A DNA stretch of 64,000 nt, taken from the NCBI GenBank assembly GCA_905216055.1, contig CAJMSH010000004.1, positions 124,001 through 188,000 of the forward strand, read 5' to 3'. The position numbers were made by a program, and so were the translations under genes. Shown piece by piece: positions 33,257 through 40,633 of the stretch (the stretch's first letter is position 1; every line of letters begins with the position of its first letter). Under the pieces are notes generated by a model, which was not told where the DNA came from, searched no databases, and was given only the letters and a program-made list of their open reading frames with translations. The stretch is from an uncultured bacterium (GTDB lineage: Bacteria; Cyanobacteriota; Vampirovibrionia; Gastranaerophilales; Gastranaerophilaceae).

Positions 33257-34336
33257 ATGGATAAAATGTTTTCAAATGAGATGAATGTATTAAAAGCTCT
33301 GGCTATCTTACTTGTCGTGTCAGGGCATTTGGAATTTTCTTTATTAGGAATTTTTCCGCCTTATTCTTTTCAGTTAGCTTTATTTTTCTTTATTTCAGGT
33401 TGTCTGTTTAAAGATAAATATTTGACAGATGTCGCAACATTTGTCGAAAGACGTATAAAAAGCCTTTTAGTACCATATTTTTGGTACAACTTATTTTATA
33501 TGCTGGTTACAATTTTAATCGCAAAATTGACAGGAAAATTCTGGGGAATGCCTTTGAGCTTCAAGAACTTTTTTATTACTCCGTTTTTAAACGGGCATCA
33601 ATTTGACTTGTCTTGCCCTTTGTGGTTTGTTACACAGTTATTTATGACAATGATTACTTTTTTATTTTTGTTTAGAGCTTTGAATGCTGTGACAAAAAAT
33701 AAATTTGTACATTTAGGATTTTTCGCAATTCTCGGAGTGCTGGCAATTCCTTTTGAAAAGTGGTTTGCGGTTACTCCTTTAATGTTAATAGTTATAAGAA
33801 CTATGTTTTCTATGTTTTTTGTATATTTGGGATATTTTTATACCCATTATATAAAAGATAATTATAATATTTTTACACCAAAGTGGTTTGGTATTGTGTT
33901 TGTTTTGCAATCTATACTTTGGATGTTTAACAGAGATTATGATCCTGAACATGGAATTGGCTTGAGTTATGTACTTGTTTGGGCAAGATTTGATGATCAG
34001 TTATTTGTTCCTGTTTTGACTGCTTTAACAGGTATTTGGGCTTCGTTATTTACTGTAAAAATCCTTTATCCGTTTGTTAAAGATATAAAATTTATTCAAG
34101 ATATGGGAAATGTTACATATCATATTATGGCAAATCATTTGCTTGTAATGTATATAATGACTGCAATTTTTATGTGGATACATGGTATTCCGATTGCAGA
34201 ACGTGCAAATCACGATATTTATTGGATTTATAACCCTGTTCAGACAACTTATTTATATTTTGTCGTAACTATGGTTGTGACAACTTATACGGGTGTAGGA
34301 TTAAAGAAATTACATCAGTTAATATTTAAAAAATAA
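33257..34336 (+). CDS. acyltransferase-3 family membrane protein
   Basis: 359 residues with about ten membrane helices. The first helix has the family pattern L-K-A-L-A-I-L-L-V-V-S-G-H (His23 is the expected catalytic residue) and R-R-I-K-S-L-L-V-P-Y is the conserved R-x-x-R-L-x-P segment. The family transfers acyl groups to sugars of LPS, capsule, peptidoglycan or other exported glycans. There is no glycan cluster nearby, so the acceptor is unknown. The -10 box TATTAT (33245-33250) with an upstream TG ends six bases before the ATG and no Shine-Dalgarno is present, suggesting leaderless translation. Confidence 0.85.
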   Translation: MDKMFSNEMNVLKALAILLVVSGHLEFSLLGIFPPYSFQLALFFFISGCLFKDKYLTDVATFVERRIKSLLVPYFWYNLFYMLVTILIAKLTGKFWGMPLSFKNFFITPFLNGHQFDLSCPLWFVTQLFMTMITFLFLFRALNAVTKNKFVHLGFFAILGVLAIPFEKWFAVTPLMLIVIRTMFSMFFVYLGYFYTHYIKDNYNIFTPKWFGIVFVLQSILWMFNRDYDPEHGIGLSYVLVWARFDDQLFVPVLTALTGIWASLFTVKILYPFVKDIKFIQDMGNVTYHIMANHLLVMYIMTAIFMWIHGIPIAERANHDIYWIYNPVQTTYLYFVVTMVVTTYTGVGLKKLHQLIFKK

Positions 34337-34397
34337 GTATATTTTAAAATTTATATACATTGCTGCTATTGTGAATGTAAAAATTACAAATTTTATA

Positions 34398-34423
34398 GTC
34401 ATTCCGAACTTGTTTCGGAATCT
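34398..34423 (+). repeat. REP-like palindrome copy R3
   Basis: ATTCCGAA-CTTGT-TTCGGAAT (34401-34421) inside GTC...CT. Compared with R1/R2 (read on the other strand) two stem pairs differ, each with a matching change in the other arm, and the loop is unchanged. It lies 60 bases after the acyltransferase gene and may act in termination or mRNA protection. Confidence 0.75.
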
Positions 34424-34447
34424 ATAATAAATTAAGAGCAATATATT

Positions 34448-34675
34448 CTATAGTTTTATAATCTCATTACCAAGTTCAAGTATTTGTGTGTGTAAATTTT
34501 TAAGTTTTGAATTTATTTCTTTATATTCATTAATGTATTTATTTTTATCATCTTTTATTTTTATCATTGTATAATTACTAAATTCAAACATATTCGTAAA
34601 TAAGCCCATAAAATTAAAGTAGTTTGCTTTAAGGGTGTTTACTTGTTCTTTTAAAATTGCTAAGCAAGTATCCAC
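34448..34675 (-). CDS. small coiled-coil protein divergent from the HTH gene
   Basis: 75 residues starting with GTG at 34675, with AAAGGAGG just upstream. The sequence is helical throughout (K-D-D-K-N-K-Y-I-N-E-Y-K-E-I-N-S-K-L-K-N-L) and resembles a short coiled coil; no signal peptide. Not recognised. It shares its upstream region, with two palindromes, with the HTH gene on the other strand, so the two may be regulated together. Confidence 0.6.
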   Translation of the reverse strand: MDTCLAILKEQVNTLKANYFNFMGLFTNMFEFSNYTMIKIKDDKNKYINEYKEINSKLKNLHTQILELGNEIIKL

Positions 34676-34700
34676 AAATCCTCCTTTTTATTAGTTATGT

Positions 34701-34724
34701 GCCAATTGGCGGTCGACTATAGTC
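34701..34724. promoter_or_regulatory. Two adjacent perfect palindromes, C-box-like operator
   Basis: GCCAATTGGC (34701-34710) and GACTATAGTC (34715-34724), four bases apart. The second resembles the GACT...AGTC boxes bound by restriction-modification controller proteins. It overlaps a possible plus-strand -35 (TCGACT, 34713-34718) and a minus-strand TATAGT. Confidence 0.6.
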
Positions 34725-34748
34725 TCATAATTACATACATTATTTTAT

Positions 34749-34964
34749 ATGTCAAGTGATGTAAAAGAAAAGTTTGCAAAAAGATTGATATCAATACGCA
34801 AGGAAAGAAAACTCTCTCAAGAAGAGTTAGCATTGCTTTGTGGAGTTGATAGAACGTATGTTGGTAGAATTGAGAGAATGGAAAGAACTCCAAGTCTTGT
34901 TGTATTGCAAAAAATTGCTGATGGTTTAGGTATGTCACTTATAGAGTTGTTGAATTTTGATTAA
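34749..34964 (+). CDS. XRE-type helix-turn-helix regulator, controller-protein-like
   Basis: 71 residues, a single HTH_3 domain: K-R-L-I-S-I-R-K-E-R-K-L-S-Q-E-E-L-A-L, then C-G-V-D-R-T-Y-V-G-R-I-E-R and P-S-L-V-V-L-Q-K-I-A-D-G-L-G. The size and the D-R-T-Y-x-x-x-I-E-R segment are typical of C proteins of type II restriction systems, but no methylase or nuclease is adjacent. There is no Shine-Dalgarno. A -10-like TACATT (34736-34741) ends seven bases before the ATG, and TCGACT lies 17 bases further up, so the message may be leaderless as known for several C genes. Confidence 0.8.
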   Translation: MSSDVKEKFAKRLISIRKERKLSQEELALLCGVDRTYVGRIERMERTPSLVVLQKIADGLGMSLIELLNFD

Positions 34965-34967
34965 TAT

Positions 34968-35120
34968 TTTTGCTGGGTTAAGCGGCACGCTTACATCTTG
35001 CCAAGACAATAAAAAGTTTATATTACAACCTGAGTGGTGGATTAAACGGCACGTTTACACTTTGCTTGGTTATAAAAAGTCTTTTGTCAAACCTGATTGG
35101 CGGGTTAAGCGGCACGCTTA
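34968..35120 (-). repeat. Hairpin repeat array B (three copies, ~63 bp period)
   Basis: Cores at 34978-34993, 35042-35057 and 35105-35120: TTAAGCG-GCA-CGCTTA in the first and third, TTAAACG-GCA-CGTTTA in the second, a compensatory pair change. Units share ACAACCTGA upstream and ACATCTTG/ACATTTTG downstream. The last copy contains the stop codon of the GH13 gene. Confidence 0.82.
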
Positions 35121-37166
35121 CATTTTGAGCCACATTGCATCATAAGCGTTTAATCTTACTGTTAATTCTTTGTTTTCTACTCTTGCACGTACCATTTTAT
35201 CTGTCAGAAGATTTTTCAGGTATATATCTTTTTCTTTTTTTCCAAAATTGTCGTCTGTAAATATTACTGTTGCTTTAATTTTTTTGTTTGAAAGGTTATT
35301 TATTACAACTACTCTGTCTTTATCTGTTGCGCGAACATAGGCAAATACTTCAGGAGATTTGGTTTTTAGCTCTACAAATGAACCTCGTGAAATTACAGGG
35401 TATTGTTTTCTGACTTTTATTAGTTGTTTTACTCTTTCATATACTCTGTTGTTGTATGTGCCTTTATGATTTACCGCATCTTCAAAAGTTTTTTGCGTAA
35501 TCGGACCTCTGTTTATGTCGCGGCTGTCAAAGTAGCTAAGCATTTTTACTTTATTTTTTACGTCTTTGGCATTTTTTTGTTTTGCTTCACGAATTTTTGC
35601 GCTTTTCTTAGCGTTTGCAAAATTATTTTGAATACCTATTTCATCGCCGTAATAGATAATCGGAATTCCGGGTAATGACATAAGAATTGAGAAAGCCATA
35701 CCGATTCTGTCAGGGTTGTTATCTAAAAAGTTTGCCATTCTGCCTGAAACGCCAAAGCCTTTTCTGAATGCGGCACCTTTTGGTGCAAGATCTTCAAATA
35801 ATATTTCTCTTGTTTTTTCGTTTACCATTTCAAGAGTAAGCTCATCGTGAACTCTTAAAAATATTGCCCAAGAAGCCGAATCAGGAATTTGCGGGGTTTG
35901 TTTGTATGCTTTCCAAAAATAGCTGTTGTCAGCGGTTACAAGAGATGCCCAAATTGCAGGCATGTATGGAAAATGGTATGCAATTTGAACTTCATCAGTT
36001 CTTGTAATTTCTTTTTCCTGACCTTTTATTGTTTCTTTGTATTTTTGTTCTGTTCCGAAATATGGAAGAATTTTATTCGGCATTTGACAAGCTTCTGCTT
36101 GAATTACTGAACGTGGTGCAACTGCTTGGATAAATGCGCTCAATATTTTTATAATTCTATGGGTTTCTTCCAAATTTTCCGCATTAGTTCCGTCTTCTTT
36201 AATCAAATACGGAATTGCATCCATTCTGAAAATATCTACCCCTTGATTTGCCCAAAATGCTATGGTTTCTAAATTGTAGTATAAAACTTTCGGGTTCTTC
36301 CAGTTTATATCAAGCTGGAACGGGTAGAATGTGTGATAAAAATAGTAATCTTTGTTGTTTATTGTTACTTTTCTATAATTGTTGTCTGTAATTTCAGGGA
36401 AAATAATTCTTCTTTTAGAAGTTTTTCCGCTTGGTTCTTTGTATTCTGCAACCCAGCCAAGTTTTGGATCTTTGTATTTTGTATATTCAGGCATTTGATC
36501 TCTTACGACAAAGTAATCAAGTTTTGAGATATCGCCTTTTAAAGCTTGTTGGAACCATTCATGCTGGTCTGAAAAGTGATTTAGAACTAAGTCTGCTTTA
36601 ATTTTAAATCCTTTTTGTCTTGCAGCGGATATAAATTTTTGGAATTCAAACATTCCGCCTAAATCTTGTCTTATTCCTCTTGGGTTTCTTATATCAAAAC
36701 CTGCATCTTCCATTGGTGAGTCTACAAAAGGTAAGATATAAATTGTTGTTACGCCTAATGTTTTTAAGTAATCAAGCATTTGGATATCATCTTTGAAGGT
36801 GTTGGATTTGTCTGGATTTTTTACTCCAAAGTGATTTGCGTAAAACATGTATATTACTTCATCTTTGTACCAATCTGTCGGACGGTTCAGGTCTTCTTCA
36901 ATTAGAGCAGATGAGCGTTCTTCCTTTGCTTTTTTAGCTATTGCAAGAATATTTGAATATATTACTTCTACGTTTTCTTGTCCGTAAACTTTTGCTAAAG
37001 AGGTTTTTATTTCTTTTTCAAGTTTTGCCGGAATAATGGCATTTTCATCATATTGAGCAGCAACTTGTTTTTGTTGGTTTAGGTTTGCAGTTACTGCAAA
37101 AGAAGCCGGTGCTGTTGAATTGAATATAAGAAATGAAGCCAGTAATAATGCCAGTTGCTTTCTCAT
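35118..37166 (-). CDS. secreted GH13 enzyme, trehalose synthase/alpha-amylase-like
   Basis: 682 residues with a signal peptide (cleavage likely after A-S-F-A, residue 24). The GH13 barrel begins at about residue 98. Catalytic residues are present: D-I-F-R-M-D (nucleophile Asp316), Q-A-E-A (acid/base Glu358) and V-H-D (Asp441), with L-N-H-F-S-D-Q-H-E-W-F and Y-Y-G-D-E-I-G also intact. The segments L-V-L-N-H-x-S-D-Q-H-x-W-F and L-R-x-H-D-E-L-T-L-E-M are characteristic of TreS-type enzymes (maltose-trehalose isomerisation), which are normally cytoplasmic, so a secreted form is unusual; hydrolysis of alpha-glucans is an alternative. An extra helical region occupies about 30-95. GGGAGG precedes the ATG. 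The last codons and stop lie in hairpin repeat B. Confidence 0.85.
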   Translation of the reverse strand: MRKQLALLLASFLIFNSTAPASFAVTANLNQQKQVAAQYDENAIIPAKLEKEIKTSLAKVYGQENVEVIYSNILAIAKKAKEERSSALIEEDLNRPTDWYKDEVIYMFYANHFGVKNPDKSNTFKDDIQMLDYLKTLGVTTIYILPFVDSPMEDAGFDIRNPRGIRQDLGGMFEFQKFISAARQKGFKIKADLVLNHFSDQHEWFQQALKGDISKLDYFVVRDQMPEYTKYKDPKLGWVAEYKEPSGKTSKRRIIFPEITDNNYRKVTINNKDYYFYHTFYPFQLDINWKNPKVLYYNLETIAFWANQGVDIFRMDAIPYLIKEDGTNAENLEETHRIIKILSAFIQAVAPRSVIQAEACQMPNKILPYFGTEQKYKETIKGQEKEITRTDEVQIAYHFPYMPAIWASLVTADNSYFWKAYKQTPQIPDSASWAIFLRVHDELTLEMVNEKTREILFEDLAPKGAAFRKGFGVSGRMANFLDNNPDRIGMAFSILMSLPGIPIIYYGDEIGIQNNFANAKKSAKIREAKQKNAKDVKNKVKMLSYFDSRDINRGPITQKTFEDAVNHKGTYNNRVYERVKQLIKVRKQYPVISRGSFVELKTKSPEVFAYVRATDKDRVVVINNLSNKKIKATVIFTDDNFGKKEKDIYLKNLLTDKMVRARVENKELTVRLNAYDAMWLKM

Positions 37167-37280
37167 AAAAAATGCCTCCCTCTTTAATTATTTTCATTAT
37201 TGTAGCATCCGAGTAATCTTATACAATTATCACATCAGCTAATGTAACAAACTAATTATATTATAAAAGTTCTGTCCGGT

Positions 37281-37299
37281 AAGATAATTTAATTATCTT
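37281..37299. terminator. AT-rich palindrome, possible terminator
   Basis: AAGATAATT-T-AATTATCTT, perfect nine-base arms, 22 bases beyond the stop of the gene ending at 37321 and upstream of the GH13 gene. No long T-run follows on the minus strand, so an operator is also possible. Confidence 0.4.
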
Positions 37300-37320
37300 T
37301 GTAGTTTTGTTACAAATTTC

Positions 37321-37788
37321 TTATGATACATTTGTTCTTGAATTTATATAATTACTTATTATCTCAGCTGCTTCCATTACCAGCCTTTCACATGGACGGG
37401 CTTTGTAATATTCTTCGGTTCTTTTTGAAGGTATAGGAGAATCGTGTTTTGTATCAAGTTTTAGAAGCTCTCTACATATAATAGTATTATTTTTTTTGAT
37501 AAATTCATTTGCTAAATATTGAATTCTTTGGTAGTGTTCTGCTTTTATTTTATCGTCATTTGGCTTTGTGTAACCGTATTTCAAGCCTGCAATCATAAAC
37601 ATTGCACTGACTGCACCGCAAACTTCTCTTAATCTACCCATTCCACCGCCAAAGGATGATGAGAGTTTTAAAGCTGTTTCAAAATCCATATCCAAGTCAT
37701 CTGAGAATGCGCAAAATACTGATTGCGCGCAATTATAGCCTTGTCTGAATAATTCACCTGCTTTTTTTGAATATTTATTTTCTTCCAT
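37321..37788 (-). CDS. C_GCAxxG_C_C family protein
   Basis: 155 residues matching the C-GCAxxG-C-C family: G-Y-N-C-A-Q-S-V-F near 17-25, F-G-G-G-M-G-R-L-R-E-V-C-G-A-V-S-A (about 46-62) and downstream Cys residues in I-I-C-R-E-L-L and A-R-P-C-E-R-L. These redox-active Cys-rich proteins are frequent in anaerobes, often near transporters or oxidoreductases; function is not established. TACAAT ends six bases before the ATG (ACACCT between), and no Shine-Dalgarno is seen, so it is another leaderless candidate. Confidence 0.85.
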   Translation of the reverse strand: MEENKYSKKAGELFRQGYNCAQSVFCAFSDDLDMDFETALKLSSSFGGGMGRLREVCGAVSAMFMIAGLKYGYTKPNDDKIKAEHYQRIQYLANEFIKKNNTIICRELLKLDTKHDSPIPSKRTEEYYKARPCERLVMEAAEIISNYINSRTNVS

Positions 37789-37859
37789 AGGTGTATTGTA
37801 CTATAAAATTATACAGTTCGGGAATGTATTTTGATTTGACATAAAATAGAATTTCCAAT

Positions 37860-38744
37860 ATGAACAATTTATATAAATCTTTAACGGTTATTGCAATTCT
37901 TTTAGTTATTGGGGTTGCTTATTACAATTACAAAACAAGTACTTATGTTACGGCGGAATTTAAAAATTTGCGTCCGTTTCATAACAGAGCTCCTGTTTAT
38001 TACAATGGATTTAAAATAGGTAATGTTGTAGGGGTTCGTCCGAACAAGACTTATACATCTACTATTGTTAAAATGAGGCTTTATTCTTGTGATTTGCATT
38101 TACCTGTAAATGTTTCCGCAAATTTGAAAAAAGAGCGGAATTTTTGGAATCGTAAATTTGATTACATTGATTTGATATATCCGACATCTCCTTCTATTTA
38201 TTATTTAGATGACGGGGATAGAATTTCAGGTAAGACAACAGTTGATATTGAATCTTATCTTGCAAATCAGGATCCTGAATCAATAGATGCTATGAAGGCT
38301 GATATGGCAGAAACTATAAAAAATTTGAATGTTACGGTTCAAGCTTTGGGTGATTTATTTGTGACATTAAATTCTATGGCCGGAGATGTTAAGCCAAATG
38401 TTGTTAAAGCATCTAAAGATTTAAGTGAGAGCACATCAAATATTGTAAAAATTTCATCAAATGCAGGCGTTGCTACATCTAACTTGAATGAAGCATTTAA
38501 TGAACAAAGACTTGACAGTACGGCTAAAAATTTTCAGATTGTAAGCAGGAATGTAAAACTAATGACAAATGAATTGAATAATACATTACCGCAAGTAGGG
38601 TGCACTATAAATGAAATTAACAGAGTTTTGTGCAATATTGATGAAATGACTGCAGGACTGAATTGTACAATGAAAAAGCCTTTTGGTGGATTAAGGTTGA
38701 TTTTTGGAAGCCCTGTCGGTAAAAAATGTGATTGTCGAAAATAA
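37860..38744 (+). CDS. MCE/MlaD-family lipid transport protein
   Basis: 294 residues: an N-terminal membrane helix (about 8-24), an MCE domain (about 30-125) with the F-K-N-L-R-P-F-H-N-R-A-P-V-Y-Y-N-G-F-K-I-G-N-V core, then a long helical tail (about 130-265). In the Mla/YrbD family such proteins form hexamers that move phospholipids across the periplasm with an ABC importer-type complex. No mlaE or mlaF is adjacent, so its partners must be encoded elsewhere. Two Cys near the C-terminus (K-C-D-C-R-K) are unusual. No Shine-Dalgarno is seen; TAGAAT lies seven bases before the ATG. Confidence 0.85.
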   Translation: MNNLYKSLTVIAILLVIGVAYYNYKTSTYVTAEFKNLRPFHNRAPVYYNGFKIGNVVGVRPNKTYTSTIVKMRLYSCDLHLPVNVSANLKKERNFWNRKFDYIDLIYPTSPSIYYLDDGDRISGKTTVDIESYLANQDPESIDAMKADMAETIKNLNVTVQALGDLFVTLNSMAGDVKPNVVKASKDLSESTSNIVKISSNAGVATSNLNEAFNEQRLDSTAKNFQIVSRNVKLMTNELNNTLPQVGCTINEINRVLCNIDEMTAGLNCTMKKPFGGLRLIFGSPVGKKCDCRK

Positions 38745-38753
38745 TTGTCCATG

Positions 38754-38794
38754 TTACCCGTTTGATATATTAATCACTCGGGTAATGTTTTTTT
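38754..38794 (+). terminator. Intrinsic terminator after the MCE gene
   Basis: TTACCCG (38754-38760) pairs with CGGGTAA (38779-38785) around an 18-base loop, followed by TGTTTTTTT. Confidence 0.7.
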
Positions 38795-38841
38795 AACCCT
38801 GTTCTTTTAGTATGTAAGTGTAATTAGAAATAGAGGAAAGT

Positions 38842-40146
38842 ATGTTTAAAAAGTCTATCTTAAAAAGTTTTTCATTTTTTGTCTTTTCAATAACTTTTGT
38901 AATTATAATTTTATGCTGTTTTGTCGATTTTAAACACGCAATTCAGGTAATAGGTTTTGCAGTCGTTTTTGGGCTGATAAATACTTATATGATAGTTTGT
39001 GTTTTTAAAAACGAATTTTTTGCGGAAAAAGAATATGTAGAACATCAATTAAAAAAGAAGGTAGAGCACAGCTCAAATTACTTAAGTGCAATATTAAATA
39101 ATATGCCTATGATGGCTTATGTTATAGATACTGAAAACAGGTTCTTAACAGGGAATGTTGAGGCTTTAAAGTTTTTTGAAATTAGGGAAGGCGGGCAATT
39201 AAGCGAATTGACCGAAGATATTTTTGAAGGGGATACGATGGAGCAGATGAAAGCAGAAAATGCGTTTGTACTAAAAACTAAAAAACCTCTGGTTACAGAC
39301 AGGCATGTAAAGTTGACTAACGGAAGACAAAATTGGTTTAGAATTTTAAAAGTTCCTATTTTGAATAATTATGATGATGTTAACGCATTTGTCGTATTTG
39401 GTAAAAACATTGACGTTGAAAGAGATGCAAAACGCCAAAGAGAAACATATATTTCTACATTAAGTCATGATTTGAAAATCCCGACATTAGCTCAAATTAG
39501 AGCGCTGGAACTTTTAATTAGCGGAAATTTGGGAAGCGTTAATGACGAGCAGAAAGAAATTCTAAATCTTACATTAGATTCCTGCTATTGTATGTATGAT
39601 ATGTTATCGACAATTCTAACAACTTACAAGTATGAAAATAACGACATAATTTTGAATTATGAAAAAGTCCATATGCTAAAGCTCTTGGATGAAGCGTTTT
39701 CAAAATCAATTAGGGGTATGCACAATAAAAATATTAATGTTCGACTAAAAGCAAAAGATAAATTTGTGTCTTTGTATGCTGATAAGGCTCAAATGAAAAA
39801 AGCTTTTGAAAATATAATAGATTTCTGCGTCTCAAGTGCCTATAAAGATACTGAAATAATATGTGAAATCGGCAAAATTAATAATTCAAATTCCGTATTT
39901 ATCTCTTTGGGCTTTGAAAGTCCTTATGTTTCTTCAGAGACAATTCAAAATATGTTCAAGATGTACACGACATCGTCAGAAAAAATGGACAAAGTCGGAA
40001 GCAGCTTAAATTTGTATCTTGCAAAACAGATAATAAATGCTCATAACGGAACAATTGCTGTAGAAAGCAAAAAATCAAATTATAACAATTATAAAATAGA
40101 ACTTCCTTGTATTAATGAATGTAAATTTTCAGCCATAGCATGCTAA
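38842..40146 (+). CDS. PAS sensor histidine kinase with a degenerate ATP-binding domain
   Basis: 434 residues. Two membrane helices (about 9-29 and 35-52) are separated by only a short loop, so there is no large periplasmic sensor. A PAS domain (about 75-190) and a HisKA helix with S-H-D-L-K-I-P (His about 209) follow. The ATPase domain is abnormal: the N box reads A-F-E-N-I-I-D-F, with Asp at the second Asn position, no D-x-G-x-G G1 box is found (I-S-L-G-F-E-S at that place), and G2 is V-G-S-S-L-N-L-Y-L-A-K instead of G-x-G-L-G-L-x-I-x-K. Autophosphorylation may be lost; it may act as phosphatase or be phosphorylated by another kinase. No response regulator is adjacent. GAGGAAAG precedes the ATG. 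Confidence 0.8.
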   Translation: MFKKSILKSFSFFVFSITFVIIILCCFVDFKHAIQVIGFAVVFGLINTYMIVCVFKNEFFAEKEYVEHQLKKKVEHSSNYLSAILNNMPMMAYVIDTENRFLTGNVEALKFFEIREGGQLSELTEDIFEGDTMEQMKAENAFVLKTKKPLVTDRHVKLTNGRQNWFRILKVPILNNYDDVNAFVVFGKNIDVERDAKRQRETYISTLSHDLKIPTLAQIRALELLISGNLGSVNDEQKEILNLTLDSCYCMYDMLSTILTTYKYENNDIILNYEKVHMLKLLDEAFSKSIRGMHNKNINVRLKAKDKFVSLYADKAQMKKAFENIIDFCVSSAYKDTEIICEIGKINNSNSVFISLGFESPYVSSETIQNMFKMYTTSSEKMDKVGSSLNLYLAKQIINAHNGTIAVESKKSNYNNYKIELPCINECKFSAIAC

Positions 40147-40167
40147 ATGATGTATTATAATCAAGTT

Positions 40168-40614
40168 ATGAAAAATATTATTTTATTATTAATTGTTTTA
40201 GTAATTTCATCAGGTATTTGCTTTGCTGATGAAAATAAAGAGGCCAATAAAGCCGCAATGGACAGTATGGTCGCAAGACATAGATATTTTCACGAAGTAT
40301 GTGCAAATGCCGCGAACAACTTTAGAGTAGATAATCAGTTTTCCGGTTATATTAAAGGAAAATGTATTTTGTATGAATCAGACAGACAAAGACTTTTGAC
40401 AAGTGTCTTCCCGATTTCAAATGCAACAGAAAAGTCTTACAGAGAGCAATATCCTATTCTGATGTCAAAATTTGCAATAGAAATGAATAATAAAGAAATT
40501 GAAAGTTTAAAGTTCGTTATAAATGAATATTGTAAATATAACAAATACAAGTATGTAAAACGTGCTCCGCAGGCTTGTACTCAAGAAACAATAAACAGTC
40601 TGTTTGAAAATTAA
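40168..40614 (+). CDS. putative exported protein, 148 aa
   Basis: Not recognised. From the ATG at 40168 the product has a clean signal peptide (I-I-L-L-L-I-V-L-V-I-S-S-G-I-C-F-A, cleavage about residue 20). The mature part is about 125 residues, basic and helical, with four Cys that could form two disulfides. The frame also opens at 40147, but TATAAT (40156-40161) lies exactly six bases before 40168, so the shorter start is preferred and the message is probably leaderless. It follows the kinase gene directly but has its own promoter. Confidence 0.68.
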   Translation: MKNIILLLIVLVISSGICFADENKEANKAAMDSMVARHRYFHEVCANAANNFRVDNQFSGYIKGKCILYESDRQRLLTSVFPISNATEKSYREQYPILMSKFAIEMNNKEIESLKFVINEYCKYNKYKYVKRAPQACTQETINSLFEN

Positions 40615-40633
40615 ACTTAAACCATTTTTTTTA

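Noticed and set aside
34749..34964. Restriction-modification system around the controller-like gene
   Set aside because: No methyltransferase or nuclease gene is found on either side.
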